NCBI RefSeq assembly: GCF_041200025.1
Contig: NZ_CP165628.1
Location: forward strand, 682,001 to 746,000
Reading direction: 5' to 3'
Origin: Rouxiella sp. WC2420
GTDB lineage: Bacteria; Pseudomonadota; Gammaproteobacteria; Enterobacterales; Enterobacteriaceae
Length of the DNA stretch: 64,000 bases
In this document: positions 43,696 through 52,915 of the stretch, piece after piece
Position numbering within the stretch: the stretch's first letter is position 1
Layout: the number at the start of each line of letters is the position of its first letter
The notes under the pieces: model-generated
What the model was told of the DNA's origin: nothing
The model's database searches: none
The model's input: only the letters and a program-made list of their open reading frames with translations
Program-made: the position numbers and the translations under genes

Positions 43696-44877
43696 TTAGT
43701 CCTTAAGTAACGTGCTGAATAAAGCATCTGGAATTTCTGCCAGATACAGCGCCGGAAGCCCTTCGTAATCACTGGTAAATAAAACCTGGCGGTCGTCGGG
43801 TGAGAATGATGGATGCGGATGCGTTACCTGACGATCTCCATTAAGAACTCGCCATGAACTTTTATGAGCCGCAAGAGGGGCATAGCTGCGGGATTTCGTA
43901 TCGAAAATGTATAACCAAGGATCGTTTTCGATTGTATGGTTGGCAGTATCTTTTACATCGACTGGCGTGCCTGAACCATCGCCGACCAGCAGTGTGCCTT
44001 TTGCATTACTCATCAAATGTGAGCATGCAGGCATAGCCATCAGGCTAATGTCTTGACCTGTTTGAGGATCAAAGCGGCGAATGTAACGATCGTGTTGGCC
44101 TTTGAGATATGAAACATAGATCAACGCAGAACCATCTGGCACCCAAAATTCGTGAGTACAACTTTCACCTTCAGCATGTTCCTTAACCTTTCGAACGTTG
44201 CTACCATTTTCATTCACAAGCCACATGCGTGCATCGACAAGATCGTGTGGACCCTCGTGGCAGAAGGCGACCGTGGTGTCATCAAACGGTCGATAAAGGG
44301 GATGTCCAAGCCATTCATTTTTTTCATGAATGACATAAGATTTACCATTCATCAAATCTACACGCACCAGTCGGCAGTGCGGATTGCTATGGTAAAACTC
44401 CTGGAATATTTTCCAGTCAGAGAGCGGTTTCCAATCTTCGCGACGGATCTCGATTCCCACCAGGCTGGTACATTCGCTATTTGCAACCCATGTACCATAA
44501 CCGACCCAATCTTCCGGTACCTGATAAACAGTTTCCTCACTGAAATCTAATAATGATACACGGCGCAATTCGCGTTCATTTTTGACGTAAAAAAGATAGC
44601 GATCGTCGGGGGAAAGGAAGCCGCCAAAGGTGTTATCCCCCGATCCTGTAGTAAGCTGCACTGCTTTTTGTGTCTCTAGATCAAGAAGATAATAGTTACG
44701 ATTGCCATCGAACTCACCCGCAAAAATCAATTTTTCGCCATTACGGGTAAAGCATTTTTGGTAAAAATAATTGCGATGGCACAACACATCCGGTGGTGTT
44801 AAACGCCAGATGCGCGCGCCGGTGTCAGCATCCTGAACAGTGCAGAATTTGAATTGTATCTGAGAACCTTTCGCCAT
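43696..44877 (-). CDS. ogl: oligogalacturonide lyase (PL22)
   Basis: Cytoplasmic beta-eliminating lyase that cleaves digalacturonate and unsaturated digalacturonate. Its 393 residues form a seven-bladed beta-propeller. Features typical of PL22 include the N-terminal LTPPDVLCHRNYFYQKCFT segment, SGDNTFGGFLSPDD, GHPLYRPFDDTTVAFCHEGPHDLVDARMW-type sequence with metal-binding His, and a C-terminal HPHPSFSPDDRQVLFTSD. ATG 44877 has GAGGT five bases upstream; a GTG three bases earlier is possible. A near-perfect KdgR box lies 43 bp upstream. Confidence 0.92.
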   Translation of the reverse strand: MAKGSQIQFKFCTVQDADTGARIWRLTPPDVLCHRNYFYQKCFTRNGEKLIFAGEFDGNRNYYLLDLETQKAVQLTTGSGDNTFGGFLSPDDRYLFYVKNERELRRVSLLDFSEETVYQVPEDWVGYGTWVANSECTSLVGIEIRREDWKPLSDWKIFQEFYHSNPHCRLVRVDLMNGKSYVIHEKNEWLGHPLYRPFDDTTVAFCHEGPHDLVDARMWLVNENGSNVRKVKEHAEGESCTHEFWVPDGSALIYVSYLKGQHDRYIRRFDPQTGQDISLMAMPACSHLMSNAKGTLLVGDGSGTPVDVKDTANHTIENDPWLYIFDTKSRSYAPLAAHKSSWRVLNGDRQVTHPHPSFSPDDRQVLFTSDYEGLPALYLAEIPDALFSTLLKD

Positions 44878-44919
44878 CACTCACCTCATGGGCTGCTAAG
44901 CTTGAGCCGATAAAATTAA

Positions 44920-44939
44920 AATGAAACAATGTTTCATAA
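44920..44939. promoter_or_regulatory. KdgR operator upstream of ogl-kdgF
   Basis: AATGAAACAATGTTTCATAA is an almost perfect palindrome matching the KdgR consensus of pectin-degrading enterobacteria. Placed 43-62 bp before the ogl start, it would keep the operon repressed until KDG-type inducers appear. No kdgR gene is in this window. Confidence 0.85.
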
Positions 44940-45349
44940 AAAAATTAACTTATCATTTGTGAAATGGGGATGTGTTAAGTTCTATTGAAAATGCAAAGCT
45001 GATCACAAAAAACACCCTAACTTTGACCGTGCGAGAGGTAAAATAGTTAAGCATAAACGCACGTATTTAAATAATTATCGAAAAGGCATCTCTAAAAGGC
45101 CCTTGTTAACGGCATAAATTTGGGTGACTTATTTATATGTAATTTATTGATATATAATTATTTAATATGAATTTTTGGTGTTTGCAGGCTAAAAGCCGAT
45201 AGGAGATTTTCTGATAATTGCATTTTTAATAGTTAAGAATGATACATGTATCTCAAAACTCTGCGACAAATGATCCCCCTCTGCCTTAAGTTTGAACTCA
45301 CTCACGTTTTTTGCCACGGCATGTATATATAAACCTTAAATCAAACAAA

Positions 45350-45369
45350 AATGAAACGACGGTTCATTT
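45350..45369. promoter_or_regulatory. KdgR-like operator upstream of the transporter
   Basis: AATGAAACGACGGTTCATTT resembles the KdgR palindrome with one-base-longer spacing and a mismatch. It lies 26-45 bp before the GPH transporter start. The 517-bp region 44878-45394 holds no gene and otherwise looks AT-rich and featureless to me. Confidence 0.6.
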
Positions 45370-45394
45370 TTATAAACTTTGCGATAGGCATATA

Positions 45395-46960
45395 ATGAAC
45401 GCTGAAAAAAATGTTTTATTGAGGCACAAACTGGCTTATGGCGGTGGAAATCTGCTAGGGAGCGGGGCGCTGGCAATTGCAGGTATTTGGCTGTTGTACT
45501 TCTATACTACTTTCTGCGGCCTTTCGTTACTGCAGGCTTCAGCTATTTTTTCAATTGCCAGTATTATCGATGCGATAAGCAATCCAATAATGGGGTATCT
45601 ATCTGATAACTTTGGTAAAACCCGTCTCGGAAAACGATTTGGCCGCCGTCGATTCTTTATTTTACTGGGCATTCCATTAATGATGTTTTATCCCTTATTG
45701 TGGATAAACGGTTTTGGATTCTGGTATTACCTTTCCACCTATGTGATTTTTGAGCTTATTTACACCTCGGTGATGGTTCCATATGAAACTCTTGCCACTG
45801 AAATGACCTCAGATTTTTCGGCTCGCTCTAAATTAACGGGTTATAAAGCTATTTTTGGGAAAGTGGCAAACTTTCTCGCAGCATTAATTCCAGGCCAGTA
45901 TATTTTGATTTATGGAAAAAACTCGGCAGAACCATTCTTTTTAACTGCCCTAACCTATGGAGTAATTCTGTGTATTGCAATCAGTATGCTGTACTTTTTT
46001 TCTTGGGAGCGACCTCAGGTTGAAACTGCTCCGAAAGATGAAACGAAGATGACGTTGGTGAAAAATATGACCACCCTGATGAGGGATATGAAATCAATCT
46101 TTCATTTGCGAGTTTTCCGCAAACATTTGGGAATGTACCTGTGTGGTTTCGGTGCCGAATGGTTATTTGCTTCACTCTTTACCTACTTCATCATTTTTGT
46201 ATTGCAATACGATCCTGCAATGGTGGCTGGCTTAAACAGTTTAAATTCAATCTTGCAGCTGTTCTCAACAGCAATTTTTATTAGTATTTGTGTGAAAAAA
46301 GGTTTTAGCAGGCCATATATTATGGCTCTTGGAATTGTAATATTTTCAGTAGCTTGCTATAGCCTGCTGCATTTTTTACACCTATCACAGCAATACGTAA
46401 CTGCAGCTATGCTAGCTATTACCGTAATATTCGGTATTGGCACTGGCGGTGTTTATTACATTCCCTGGACGGTTTATACCTTTCTTGCAGACATTGATGA
46501 AGCCTTTACTGGCAGGCGTCGAGAGGGGATTTATGCCGGGGCAATGACCTTTTCTGGTAAATTAATGCGCTCGGTGATTGTTTTCTCTATGGGGTTAATT
46601 TTAAGTCTCTATGGTTTCCAATCTAAATCATCCAGCCAGCCAGAAAGCGCTGTCACTGCTATTGCCATTCTTTTTTCTGTGGGGGTAATTGCTTTAGCTT
46701 TGGTAGGGATGATCTTTAGTTATCAGATGAAATTGAATCGAAAATCACATTTAGTGGTGCTTGCGGAAGTGGCAAGAATAAAAGCGGGCGGAATGATTAA
46801 TCACATTCGCCCGGATGTTCGTGCAGTAATGGAGGAGTTGATTGGCTATCCATACGAGGAATGCTGGGGAAATAGTAAAGTATGCCTCGGAATTTATGAT
46901 GCGCCGATTGTTAGCATTATGGAACCTGAGGCGATTCGCAAAACGCCACAGCATCCTTAA
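45395..46960 (+). CDS. GPH-family transporter, probably for oligogalacturonides (TogT-like)
   Basis: A 521-residue membrane carrier of the glycoside-pentoside-hexuronide (MFS_2) family with about 12 helices. The N-terminal KLAYGGGNLLGSG, DAISNPIMGYLSDN with the conserved Asp, and FGRRRFFILLGIPLM loop are typical. Dickeya TogT, a GPH protein of similar size, imports oligogalacturonides. Position divergent from ogl-kdgF and a KdgR-like site upstream support this substrate. The ATG at 45395 has an AGG site. Unlike most GPH proteins, it has a C-terminal soluble tail of about 60 residues. Confidence 0.83.
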   Translation: MNAEKNVLLRHKLAYGGGNLLGSGALAIAGIWLLYFYTTFCGLSLLQASAIFSIASIIDAISNPIMGYLSDNFGKTRLGKRFGRRRFFILLGIPLMMFYPLLWINGFGFWYYLSTYVIFELIYTSVMVPYETLATEMTSDFSARSKLTGYKAIFGKVANFLAALIPGQYILIYGKNSAEPFFLTALTYGVILCIAISMLYFFSWERPQVETAPKDETKMTLVKNMTTLMRDMKSIFHLRVFRKHLGMYLCGFGAEWLFASLFTYFIIFVLQYDPAMVAGLNSLNSILQLFSTAIFISICVKKGFSRPYIMALGIVIFSVACYSLLHFLHLSQQYVTAAMLAITVIFGIGTGGVYYIPWTVYTFLADIDEAFTGRRREGIYAGAMTFSGKLMRSVIVFSMGLILSLYGFQSKSSSQPESAVTAIAILFSVGVIALALVGMIFSYQMKLNRKSHLVVLAEVARIKAGGMINHIRPDVRAVMEELIGYPYEECWGNSKVCLGIYDAPIVSIMEPEAIRKTPQHP

Positions 46961-46967
46961 TCGTAAT

Positions 46968-47708
46968 TCAGTAACGTACGAGCCCGCCATCGACAGCATA
47001 CTGGCTACCGGTAACGTATGAAGAGTCGTCGGAAAGTAAGAAAAGGGCCACAGCGGCAGCTTCTTCTGGCGTACCGGCTCTCTTTAAAGGTATCTGGCTA
47101 ACCACAAAATCTTCAAACTGTTGACGAGATTCTTCTGGCATAAAGTGGCGAAAATTGGTTTCGATTGGACCTGGTATCAGCACGTTGACTCTAATATTTC
47201 TTTCGGCCAGGGCTGAAGCCCAACTTCGAGCCATGGCGACGAGTGCACCTTTGGTTGCTGCATAAAGGCTGGTCATTGCTGCACCTTCATAAGTAGATGA
47301 TGATGAAGTCACAACAATCGACGCTCCGTTATTAAGCTGTTGAGAGAGACGAGCCAACTGCAGCATCGGGCCTCGCACATTGGCGTTCATTATTTTATCA
47401 AAAGCCTCTGCGGTCACTGATTCTGCAGAGCCGACTTCAGCATATCCTGCATTTAACCAGAGGCCGTCAATTTTCCCAAAAGGCTCTAATGCCACAGCCA
47501 GATTTTCTATATCTGCTTCCAAAGCTGCATCATTCTTCAATACTAGTGATTGCTCTGAAAGATCTTTAGATGCAGCAAGCAGTCTGTTTAAATTAAGTCC
47601 GGTAACGGCAACTCGACCGCCTTCCGAAATAATTCGTTTTGCCCCAGCAAAGCCGATGCCACTTGTTCCACCTGTAATGACTATATTTTTGCCGCTAAAT
47701 CTTGTCAT
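46968..47708 (-). CDS. short-chain dehydrogenase, substrate unknown
   Basis: A 246-residue classical SDR: Rossmann motif NIVITGGTSGIGFAGA, LWLNAGYAEVGS (NAG motif), active-site region VVTSSSSTYEGAAMTSLYAATKGALVAMA with Ser, Tyr and Lys in YAATK, and a typical YAVDGGLVRY end. The ATG at 47708 has AAGGGAAACTTT upstream. It is convergent with the GPH transporter, 7 bp apart. It does not look like KduD of the pectin pathway, so a link to that module is only positional. Confidence 0.82.
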   Translation of the reverse strand: MTRFSGKNIVITGGTSGIGFAGAKRIISEGGRVAVTGLNLNRLLAASKDLSEQSLVLKNDAALEADIENLAVALEPFGKIDGLWLNAGYAEVGSAESVTAEAFDKIMNANVRGPMLQLARLSQQLNNGASIVVTSSSSTYEGAAMTSLYAATKGALVAMARSWASALAERNIRVNVLIPGPIETNFRHFMPEESRQQFEDFVVSQIPLKRAGTPEEAAAVALFLLSDDSSYVTGSQYAVDGGLVRY

Positions 47709-47907
47709 AAAGTTTCCCTTTACCCTGTACATCAAGTTAATCACTGATAGAAATTATTTAGGAAATCTATTACACCCTAGCGAGAGATGAGTGCATTTTT
47801 GCGTCCAAAATGTTTTAAAATTTGATTTTAGAATCATAGATTAAAAGTAAGTTGAAAAATTTTTTGAGAAAAATACTTTAATTCTAGGGCACTTATTAGG
47901 GACTGCG

Positions 47908-48546
47908 ATGCTGGATATCACTCATTTTGGGCTATTTTTAATTTCTATTTTCTTTTTATGTATTACTCCTGGCCCAGATCTGGCCTATGTTGTAGGACAA
48001 AGTGTAGCCAATGGAAAGCGTTCAGGCATTATTTCTGCTATTGGTGTTGCACTAGGTAGTTGCACCCATGTTGTTGCCAGCGCGGTTGGTTTAACCGCAA
48101 TGATTATGGCATCACCAATAATGTTTCAAGTAATCAAATACCTTGGTGCGGCTTACTTGATTTATCTGGGAAGCAAAATGCTGCTGGGAACTTTTTTAGG
48201 TAAAAAGTCATCAGGAGCAGAAATGATCGAGACAAAAATCAGTACTTCTGGTTTACTCTCACGTGGCTTCATCACGACGTTAACTAATCCTAAAGTACTG
48301 TTATTTTTCATTTCTTTTTTTCCACAATTCGTCTCGGCAGACGGTTATAACCATGCCTTGTCTTTCTTGATGCTGGGCTTAATCTATGCATTGATAGCCT
48401 TTATTACCGATGTAACCTTTGCCATTTTAGCTGGGGGAGCAGCAGGGGCTGTATCAAAAAGCATCAGGCTTCAGAAAATATTAGACAGGGTTGTCGGCAC
48501 TACTTTTATAGGATTAGGTATAAGGTTAGCTTTGATTCGCCGTTAA
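47908..48546 (+). CDS. LysE/RhtB-family exporter
   Basis: A 212-residue membrane protein with six hydrophobic helices. The N-terminus has the family signature FFLCITPGPDLAYVVGQSVANGKRSG, and GFITTLTNPKVLLFFISFFPQFV follows near the middle. The family exports amino acids such as threonine, homoserine lactone or lysine. An AGGGA site precedes the ATG. The substrate cannot be assigned from sequence. The SDR gene is divergent. Confidence 0.88.
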   Translation: MLDITHFGLFLISIFFLCITPGPDLAYVVGQSVANGKRSGIISAIGVALGSCTHVVASAVGLTAMIMASPIMFQVIKYLGAAYLIYLGSKMLLGTFLGKKSSGAEMIETKISTSGLLSRGFITTLTNPKVLLFFISFFPQFVSADGYNHALSFLMLGLIYALIAFITDVTFAILAGGAAGAVSKSIRLQKILDRVVGTTFIGLGIRLALIRR

Positions 48547-48553
48547 CTTTCAA

Positions 48554-48574
48554 AGAGCCAAATTATTTGGCTCT
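48554..48574 (+). terminator. hairpin after the LysE gene
   Basis: AGAGCCAAA(T) pairs with (A)TTTGGCTCT, 7 bases after the stop, followed by a short CTAATA tract. The 527-bp stretch 48575-49101 behind it is AT-rich, and I see no gene or RNA in it apart from the promoter of the lipoprotein that follows. Confidence 0.5.
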
Positions 48575-49101
48575 CTAATACCATGCCTGAATAAAAGACT
48601 ATTTGACGGTGCTAATGCAAGTCCCGTGGGTGTTAAGTTATATTAATAGCTTCTGCCAAGATAACTCGTCTAAAGAAAGATAATTTTTTTAGACGATATT
48701 AAAAATAAAGAATACAAAGTGGCTGAATTTCAATAATCACAGTTTGCTTAGTTAAATGAGTGATTAGCCATGTGAAGATTAATTTTTCACAATATTATCC
48801 TGAACATAGATAAGCATCCTTCCAATCTTGGCTTATTTCTACAAAATTCACATAATTAGTAAGCTAAGGTGGTTAATACTTCGCAATTCTATCGATTTTT
48901 TAGATAGTAAATGTGCTGAATGCCATTAAAATTACCACTGTGTTTTCTGAAAATTTAGCCAATTGCTAAAACCTTTGCCCTGAAAGCTGGGGGAGATCAG
49001 GTAACAAGTACTGATATAACAACTTGAACCAAGAAATTTGTCAAAATTGTCCTATACTGTTTACTTAACAAAAATTGAGCTTACAAAATAGGATGATTAG
49101 T

Positions 49102-49335
49102 ATGACTAAAAAATGGCTACCCGCTGTGGCTTTAACAGCCTTATCTGTTCTGTTTGTTGCTGGTTGTTCTTCCAACCAGGCCATCAAAACTACCGATGGT
49201 AGAACCATAGTAACTAAAGGCAAACCTCAGATTGATTCTGATACTGGCTTAGTTTCTTATCAGGATGCCGAGACAGGTAAAACTCAGCAGATTAACCGAG
49301 ATCAAATCACTAATATGAGTGAGTTGAACAACTAA
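49102..49335 (+). CDS. small YgdI/YgdR-family lipoprotein
   Basis: A 77-residue predicted lipoprotein: the signal segment KKWLPAVALTALSVLFVAGC ends in the lipobox Cys20, then a DUF903/SH3-like domain of about 55 residues (IKTTDGRTIVTKGKPQIDSDTG, SYQDAETGKTQQI). E. coli YgdI and YgdR are the same size. The function is unknown. I chose ATG 49102 with AGGA eight bases upstream; ATG 49093 and TTG 49075 are less suitable. A strong terminator follows, so it is monocistronic. Confidence 0.9.
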   Translation: MTKKWLPAVALTALSVLFVAGCSSNQAIKTTDGRTIVTKGKPQIDSDTGLVSYQDAETGKTQQINRDQITNMSELNN

Positions 49336-49367
49336 TCTTTGGCTTCGTCTTAGAACAGTGTTAAGAA

Positions 49368-49409
49368 AAACTATAAAACCTTTTAGTTAACGGTTTTATA
49401 GTTTTTTTG
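49368..49409 (+). terminator. terminator of the YgdI-like gene
   Basis: A 13-bp perfect stem (AAACTATAAAACC with GGTTTTATAGTTT) closes an 11-nt loop and is followed by T residues. The 391 bp from here to the XRE gene contain nothing I can support as a gene. Confidence 0.9.
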
Positions 49410-49800
49410 TTTAAATTACGTGGGTAAGTTAATAAATGAAATTGAAATATTTAGGATTTTCATCTTATATAACACTATAAATATTTGTCACTTATTAAAA
49501 AAATGAATTTTTGAGTTTTTAAAATGATATTCTCATGATGTCGTATTCGTGATTTCTAGAAGCCCAGTGTTATATGTTTATTAAAATTAAATATGACAAT
49601 CCGCTACTAGCAATGATTTATAAACTGAAAGAGGATGACTTGCAGCCTTTAAGGTCAATGCACTTAACGGATATAAGGGCTAAGATTATCTTTAGCTGTT
49701 TTTAAGTCGGGCTAAATGTATCAAATACTTGCGGAGGAATTTTATTAGTTTTTTTTAAATTTATTGAAGTCATTATTTAAGTTTTTTTTGCGATTGCGCT

Positions 49801-50193
49801 TTAAATTTTAATGTCAGTCCTGGCCTGAAGCAGCTCAGCAAAAAGTTTATTGAATTCTTCGACTTTGTGTTTGAGATTTTCCATATGCCGCTCTTTTTCT
49901 GACTCAGGCAGAAAAGCAAAAAGTTGCAGCAACTCAAGTTCGCGTTCTGACAAAGTGGTGGCGAGTTCTTCTACTGGAACGGGTGAATTGTCTGTATCAC
50001 CATATAAAATCCACGTAGGAGAGCATTTGAGCGCTTTAGCGAGAGAGAAGAGGTTTTTTCCGCCCGGGGTAGTATCACAACTCTCCCATTGTGAAATTGT
50101 GACGTGAGAAACCTTCACAGCGGAAGCAAGGTTGCGCTGGGTTTGTTTCATTTCTTTACGCCGCAATTTAATGCGCTCACCGGGAGTCATCAT
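49801..50193 (-). CDS. XRE-family repressor-like regulator
   Basis: A 130-residue protein with an N-terminal Cro/CI-type helix-turn-helix (TQRNLASAVKVSHVTISQWES, residues 18-38), a CSPTWILYGD segment typical of phage-repressor relatives, and a C-terminal helical region (residues 80-125) rather than a LexA-type protease domain. No other prophage genes are near. Two ATGs, 50193 and 50190, both lack a clear ribosome site. Repeated TGTCTNA motifs upstream may be its own operators. Confidence 0.8.
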   Translation of the reverse strand: MMTPGERIKLRRKEMKQTQRNLASAVKVSHVTISQWESCDTTPGGKNLFSLAKALKCSPTWILYGDTDNSPVPVEELATTLSERELELLQLFAFLPESEKERHMENLKHKVEEFNKLFAELLQARTDIKI

Positions 50194-50224
50194 GATGCGT
50201 TAATTTTAGATTTTCTTGACTTAA

Positions 50225-50283
50225 ATGTCTCAAACATATGGATTTTAGGATATCTTAACAACTAGGTTGTCTAATTGTCTTAA
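50225..50283. promoter_or_regulatory. repeated operator-like motifs before the XRE gene
   Basis: TGTCT followed by CA, AA or TA occurs at about 50226, 50268 and 50276 on the plus strand, and the dyad ACAAC-TAG-GTTGT spans 50258-50270. They lie 35-90 bp before the XRE start, so autoregulation is likely. Confidence 0.45.
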
Positions 50284-50733
50284 AATGAACCATGCAATAT
50301 TTTATAGGACCCAATATGGACCTATTCATTCTATAAGTACGATATATCGTTCAAAGAGGCCATTTAAGATTGAATGGTGTTATATATACAAATTAAAGTG
50401 GTAAGGGATTTAAAGAATTTCGAGGGGCATTTAATAGAGCTTATGTTGGTAAAATCTTTCGATGATAGGCTAAACAATGAGTTTGAAGAGTGCTTGCAAA
50501 TATGATGATATAAATGTGTCAGTAGGCTGTTGATGATTCTCAAAAAAACAATGATAATGCGTTGCCATTGAATAATGGCATGAGATCAAAGCTGATTTAT
50601 TTTTCCTAACGCAAGTGGTTTGTTAATAAATAACCATCAGTGATGGTGGTAACTCCAAATTAAAATCCGCTAATGTGAATTGGCTATGTTATTATCTTTA
50701 AATTATACAGCTTGAATTCTAACGTTATAAAAT

Positions 50734-50786
50734 AATAATCCTCGGCCACTGCATGCATATGTGCATTATGGAGGCCGAGGATTATT
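50734..50786. repeat. 14-bp perfect inverted repeat in a gene-free region
   Basis: AATAATCCTCGGCC (50734-50747) and GGCCGAGGATTATT (50773-50786) are exact complements around a 25-nt loop rich in TGCAT. The surrounding 50284-50889 region has no supportable gene. It could be a transcription terminator serving the convergent YghA-like gene, or the stem of an RNA, since no T-run is seen. Confidence 0.65.
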
Positions 50787-50889
50787 TATGTTGCATATCT
50801 GAAATACTACTGCTGCTCAAATAAATCAAAGCTAAATAGAAATACAGGCTGCAAGCTATTCAGGTAATTTCCAGTCAAATAAGAGTACT

Positions 50890-51798
50890 TTACACAGTAC
50901 CGGTGCCACCGTCAGAACACCACACCTGCCCTGAAGAGTAGCTGTTGTTCGTTTCAGCAAAGGTTACATACAGCGGCGCAATTTCAGCGGGCTGGCCCGG
51001 ACGGCCAAGTGGTGCTTCTTCACCAAACACCTCCACTTTTTCTTGAGGTTGACCCCCGCATACTTGTAGAGGAGTCCAGTATGGGCCAGGCGCAACCGCA
51101 TTAACTCGAATACCATCCGGACCAAGCTGTTTTGCCAGCGCTTTGGTGAAAGCAGCTATTGAAGCTTTAGTCGATGCATAATCGAGCAGGATATTACTAG
51201 GCTTATAAGCCTGTACTGACGTGGTGTTAATAATCGATGAACCACGTGGCAGATATTCTACGGCAGCCTTGGTAATCCAGAACATTGCGTAAACATTAGT
51301 CTTAAATGTTGCATCGAATGATTCAGTCGTCAGATCTTTAATTGATTCACTGAATTGCTGACGCCCTGCGTTATTAACCAGAATGTCCAGACCGCCTAAT
51401 TCTTCAGCCGCCTGTTTAACTAATTTTTTACAAAATGCTTCTTCGGTAATATCACCAGGGATTGCTACTGCTTTACAGCCAGCTTCTTTTATCAATGCAA
51501 TGACTTGTCTTGCATCGGACTCTTCCTCTGGAAGATAGTTAATGGCAACGTCGGCCCCTTCACGAGCATAGGCGATGGCCACTGCACGACCGATACCGGA
51601 ATCACCGCCCGTTATCAGTGCTTTACGGCCTACAAGCTTGCCGCTGCCTTTATATGTTTTTTCTCCATGATCTGGCACAGGTGACATCTCACTGACTAAA
51701 CTGGGGAAGGGTTGTTTTTGCTGTTTAAATGGTGGAACAGGATAGGAATCAACGTGGTCCTGAATTAATGTCTTGTGGGGACTTTGCTTATTGGTCAT
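50890..51798 (-). CDS. yghA: YghA-like NAD(P)-dependent oxidoreductase
   Basis: An extended SDR of 302 residues close to E. coli YghA (294). A 45-residue N-terminal arm with YPVPPFKQQKQPFPS precedes the Rossmann motif ALITGGDSGIGRAVAIAYAREGADVAI, then LVNNAGRQQF and the active site with Tyr-Lys in LLDYASTKAS. The C-terminus QVWCSDGGTGTV is typical. These proteins reduce aldehydes or sugars, and are often stress-induced. AAGGAGCACCTT precedes the ATG at 51798. In E. coli yghA follows exbD; here it has moved. Confidence 0.88.
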   Translation of the reverse strand: MTNKQSPHKTLIQDHVDSYPVPPFKQQKQPFPSLVSEMSPVPDHGEKTYKGSGKLVGRKALITGGDSGIGRAVAIAYAREGADVAINYLPEEESDARQVIALIKEAGCKAVAIPGDITEEAFCKKLVKQAAEELGGLDILVNNAGRQQFSESIKDLTTESFDATFKTNVYAMFWITKAAVEYLPRGSSIINTTSVQAYKPSNILLDYASTKASIAAFTKALAKQLGPDGIRVNAVAPGPYWTPLQVCGGQPQEKVEVFGEEAPLGRPGQPAEIAPLYVTFAETNNSYSSGQVWCSDGGTGTV

Positions 51799-51931
51799 AA
51801 GGTGCTCCTTCCATTTTGAGTTAAACATGAATAAAGCTTAGAACAAAAATTCCGTCCTTGAAATTTTTAGGACTGTTCTTCAAAAATTGCCTTTGTCATT
51901 AAATGAAAGTGTTCGTCTCTGATGAAGTTTT

Positions 51932-52666
51932 TTATTGTCCACTAATAGATCCTTCCATGATTGCTTTCGCATCTATATCGACCAAAAAACAAAGCAAAGT
52001 AGTATTTCCAGTTGACTCAATTTCTGGCAGTGCGATATCACTGCTGCTAATGGCATCTCCTTTATAAAGTACAGTTTTATCGAAACTTATTTCACCATCC
52101 ATAACATATAAATATTGTACATATCCTTGATGCTGCGGCACTTCTATTTTGTCATTATGTTCGAGGCGAGTGTCATAAATATAAACTGACTGACGGATTT
52201 GAAGCGGGGTATTTTCACCTTCGGGCGCGGCTAAGAGGGTCCATACACCAGTTTCAATACCATTGGGCCGTTCCATAAACTGCACTCTTCCTGGCAGGTT
52301 GGCTTCGCGTGGCCGAATAAAAATTTGTAGCATCTCTACGGGAACGAGAGGTGTAGTTTCTTCATGCCAGAAACTGTTGCCTGCGTTCATCATCATCAGC
52401 TTTTTTGGCGAAAGCGGGGTACGGTTTCCTGATGAGTCTTCATGGACCATTGAGCCCTGCCATATATAGCTGAGAATTTCGTCATTGACGTGTTCATGCA
52501 TGCTAACCATTGTGCCAATATTCAGGTTAGCGTGATCGATTACACTAAGTGGCCCTAGTGCATTATCCGCGTTGCCAGGGAAAATCCTGCCGGGTCTCAT
52601 GCGGCGAATTTTAAAAGGTCCATATTCGAAAGATGATTTTGGTTCAGCGCGTAAAACGTTAAACAT
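51932..52666 (-). CDS. pirin-family bicupin (YhaK-like)
   Basis: A 244-residue two-cupin protein. The N-terminal cupin has GPFKIRRMRPGRIFPG, VSMHEHVNDEILSYIWQGSM with candidate metal ligands, and NAGNSFWHEE. The second cupin holds QGYVQYLYVMDGEI. This architecture resembles E. coli YhaK, a redox-responsive pirin-like protein; true pirins and YhhW have a slightly different metal motif. Some family members are quercetinases. The function here is unknown. It lies 104 bp past the YghA-like start in the same direction, so the two may form an operon. Confidence 0.82.
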   Translation of the reverse strand: MFNVLRAEPKSSFEYGPFKIRRMRPGRIFPGNADNALGPLSVIDHANLNIGTMVSMHEHVNDEILSYIWQGSMVHEDSSGNRTPLSPKKLMMMNAGNSFWHEETTPLVPVEMLQIFIRPREANLPGRVQFMERPNGIETGVWTLLAAPEGENTPLQIRQSVYIYDTRLEHNDKIEVPQHQGYVQYLYVMDGEISFDKTVLYKGDAISSSDIALPEIESTGNTTLLCFLVDIDAKAIMEGSISGQ

Positions 52667-52842
52667 AGTTTTTCCCCTCGAAAGTTGCTCGAATTGCCTT
52701 AATAAAATGGATTACTTGCCGATTAGCATGGCAGTTTTATAGAACTTTGCCTTTCCCCAGCTGAAAATTTATCACAGCAGTTGTGTTTCTAAATTGGTGA
52801 TAATCAAACTGCAATAGATGTGAACATCGTGGATCTTGAATA

Positions 52843-52858
52843 CTGTATGAGTATTCAG
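52843..52858. promoter_or_regulatory. LexA box upstream of cho
   Basis: CTGTATGAGTATTCAG matches the SOS consensus CTGT-N8-ACAG at all but one position of the fixed bases. It lies 58-73 bp before the cho start. E. coli cho is also LexA-regulated. Confidence 0.8.
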
Positions 52859-52915
52859 TATTATCATGTTTGTCTAATTTTCACTCGGTAATCGCCTCGT
52901 TATTTGAATGACCCT

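Noticed and set aside
46968..47708. KduD of the pectin pathway
   Set aside because: The N-terminus and active-site surroundings do not resemble KduD; a generic SDR.
43252..47744. Integrated island with tRNA-Phe direct repeats
   Set aside because: I could not find a second copy of the tRNA 3' end within the window, nor an integrase.
49801..50889. Prophage remnant
   Set aside because: Only one XRE gene; no integrase, structural or lysis genes, and no attachment repeats seen.
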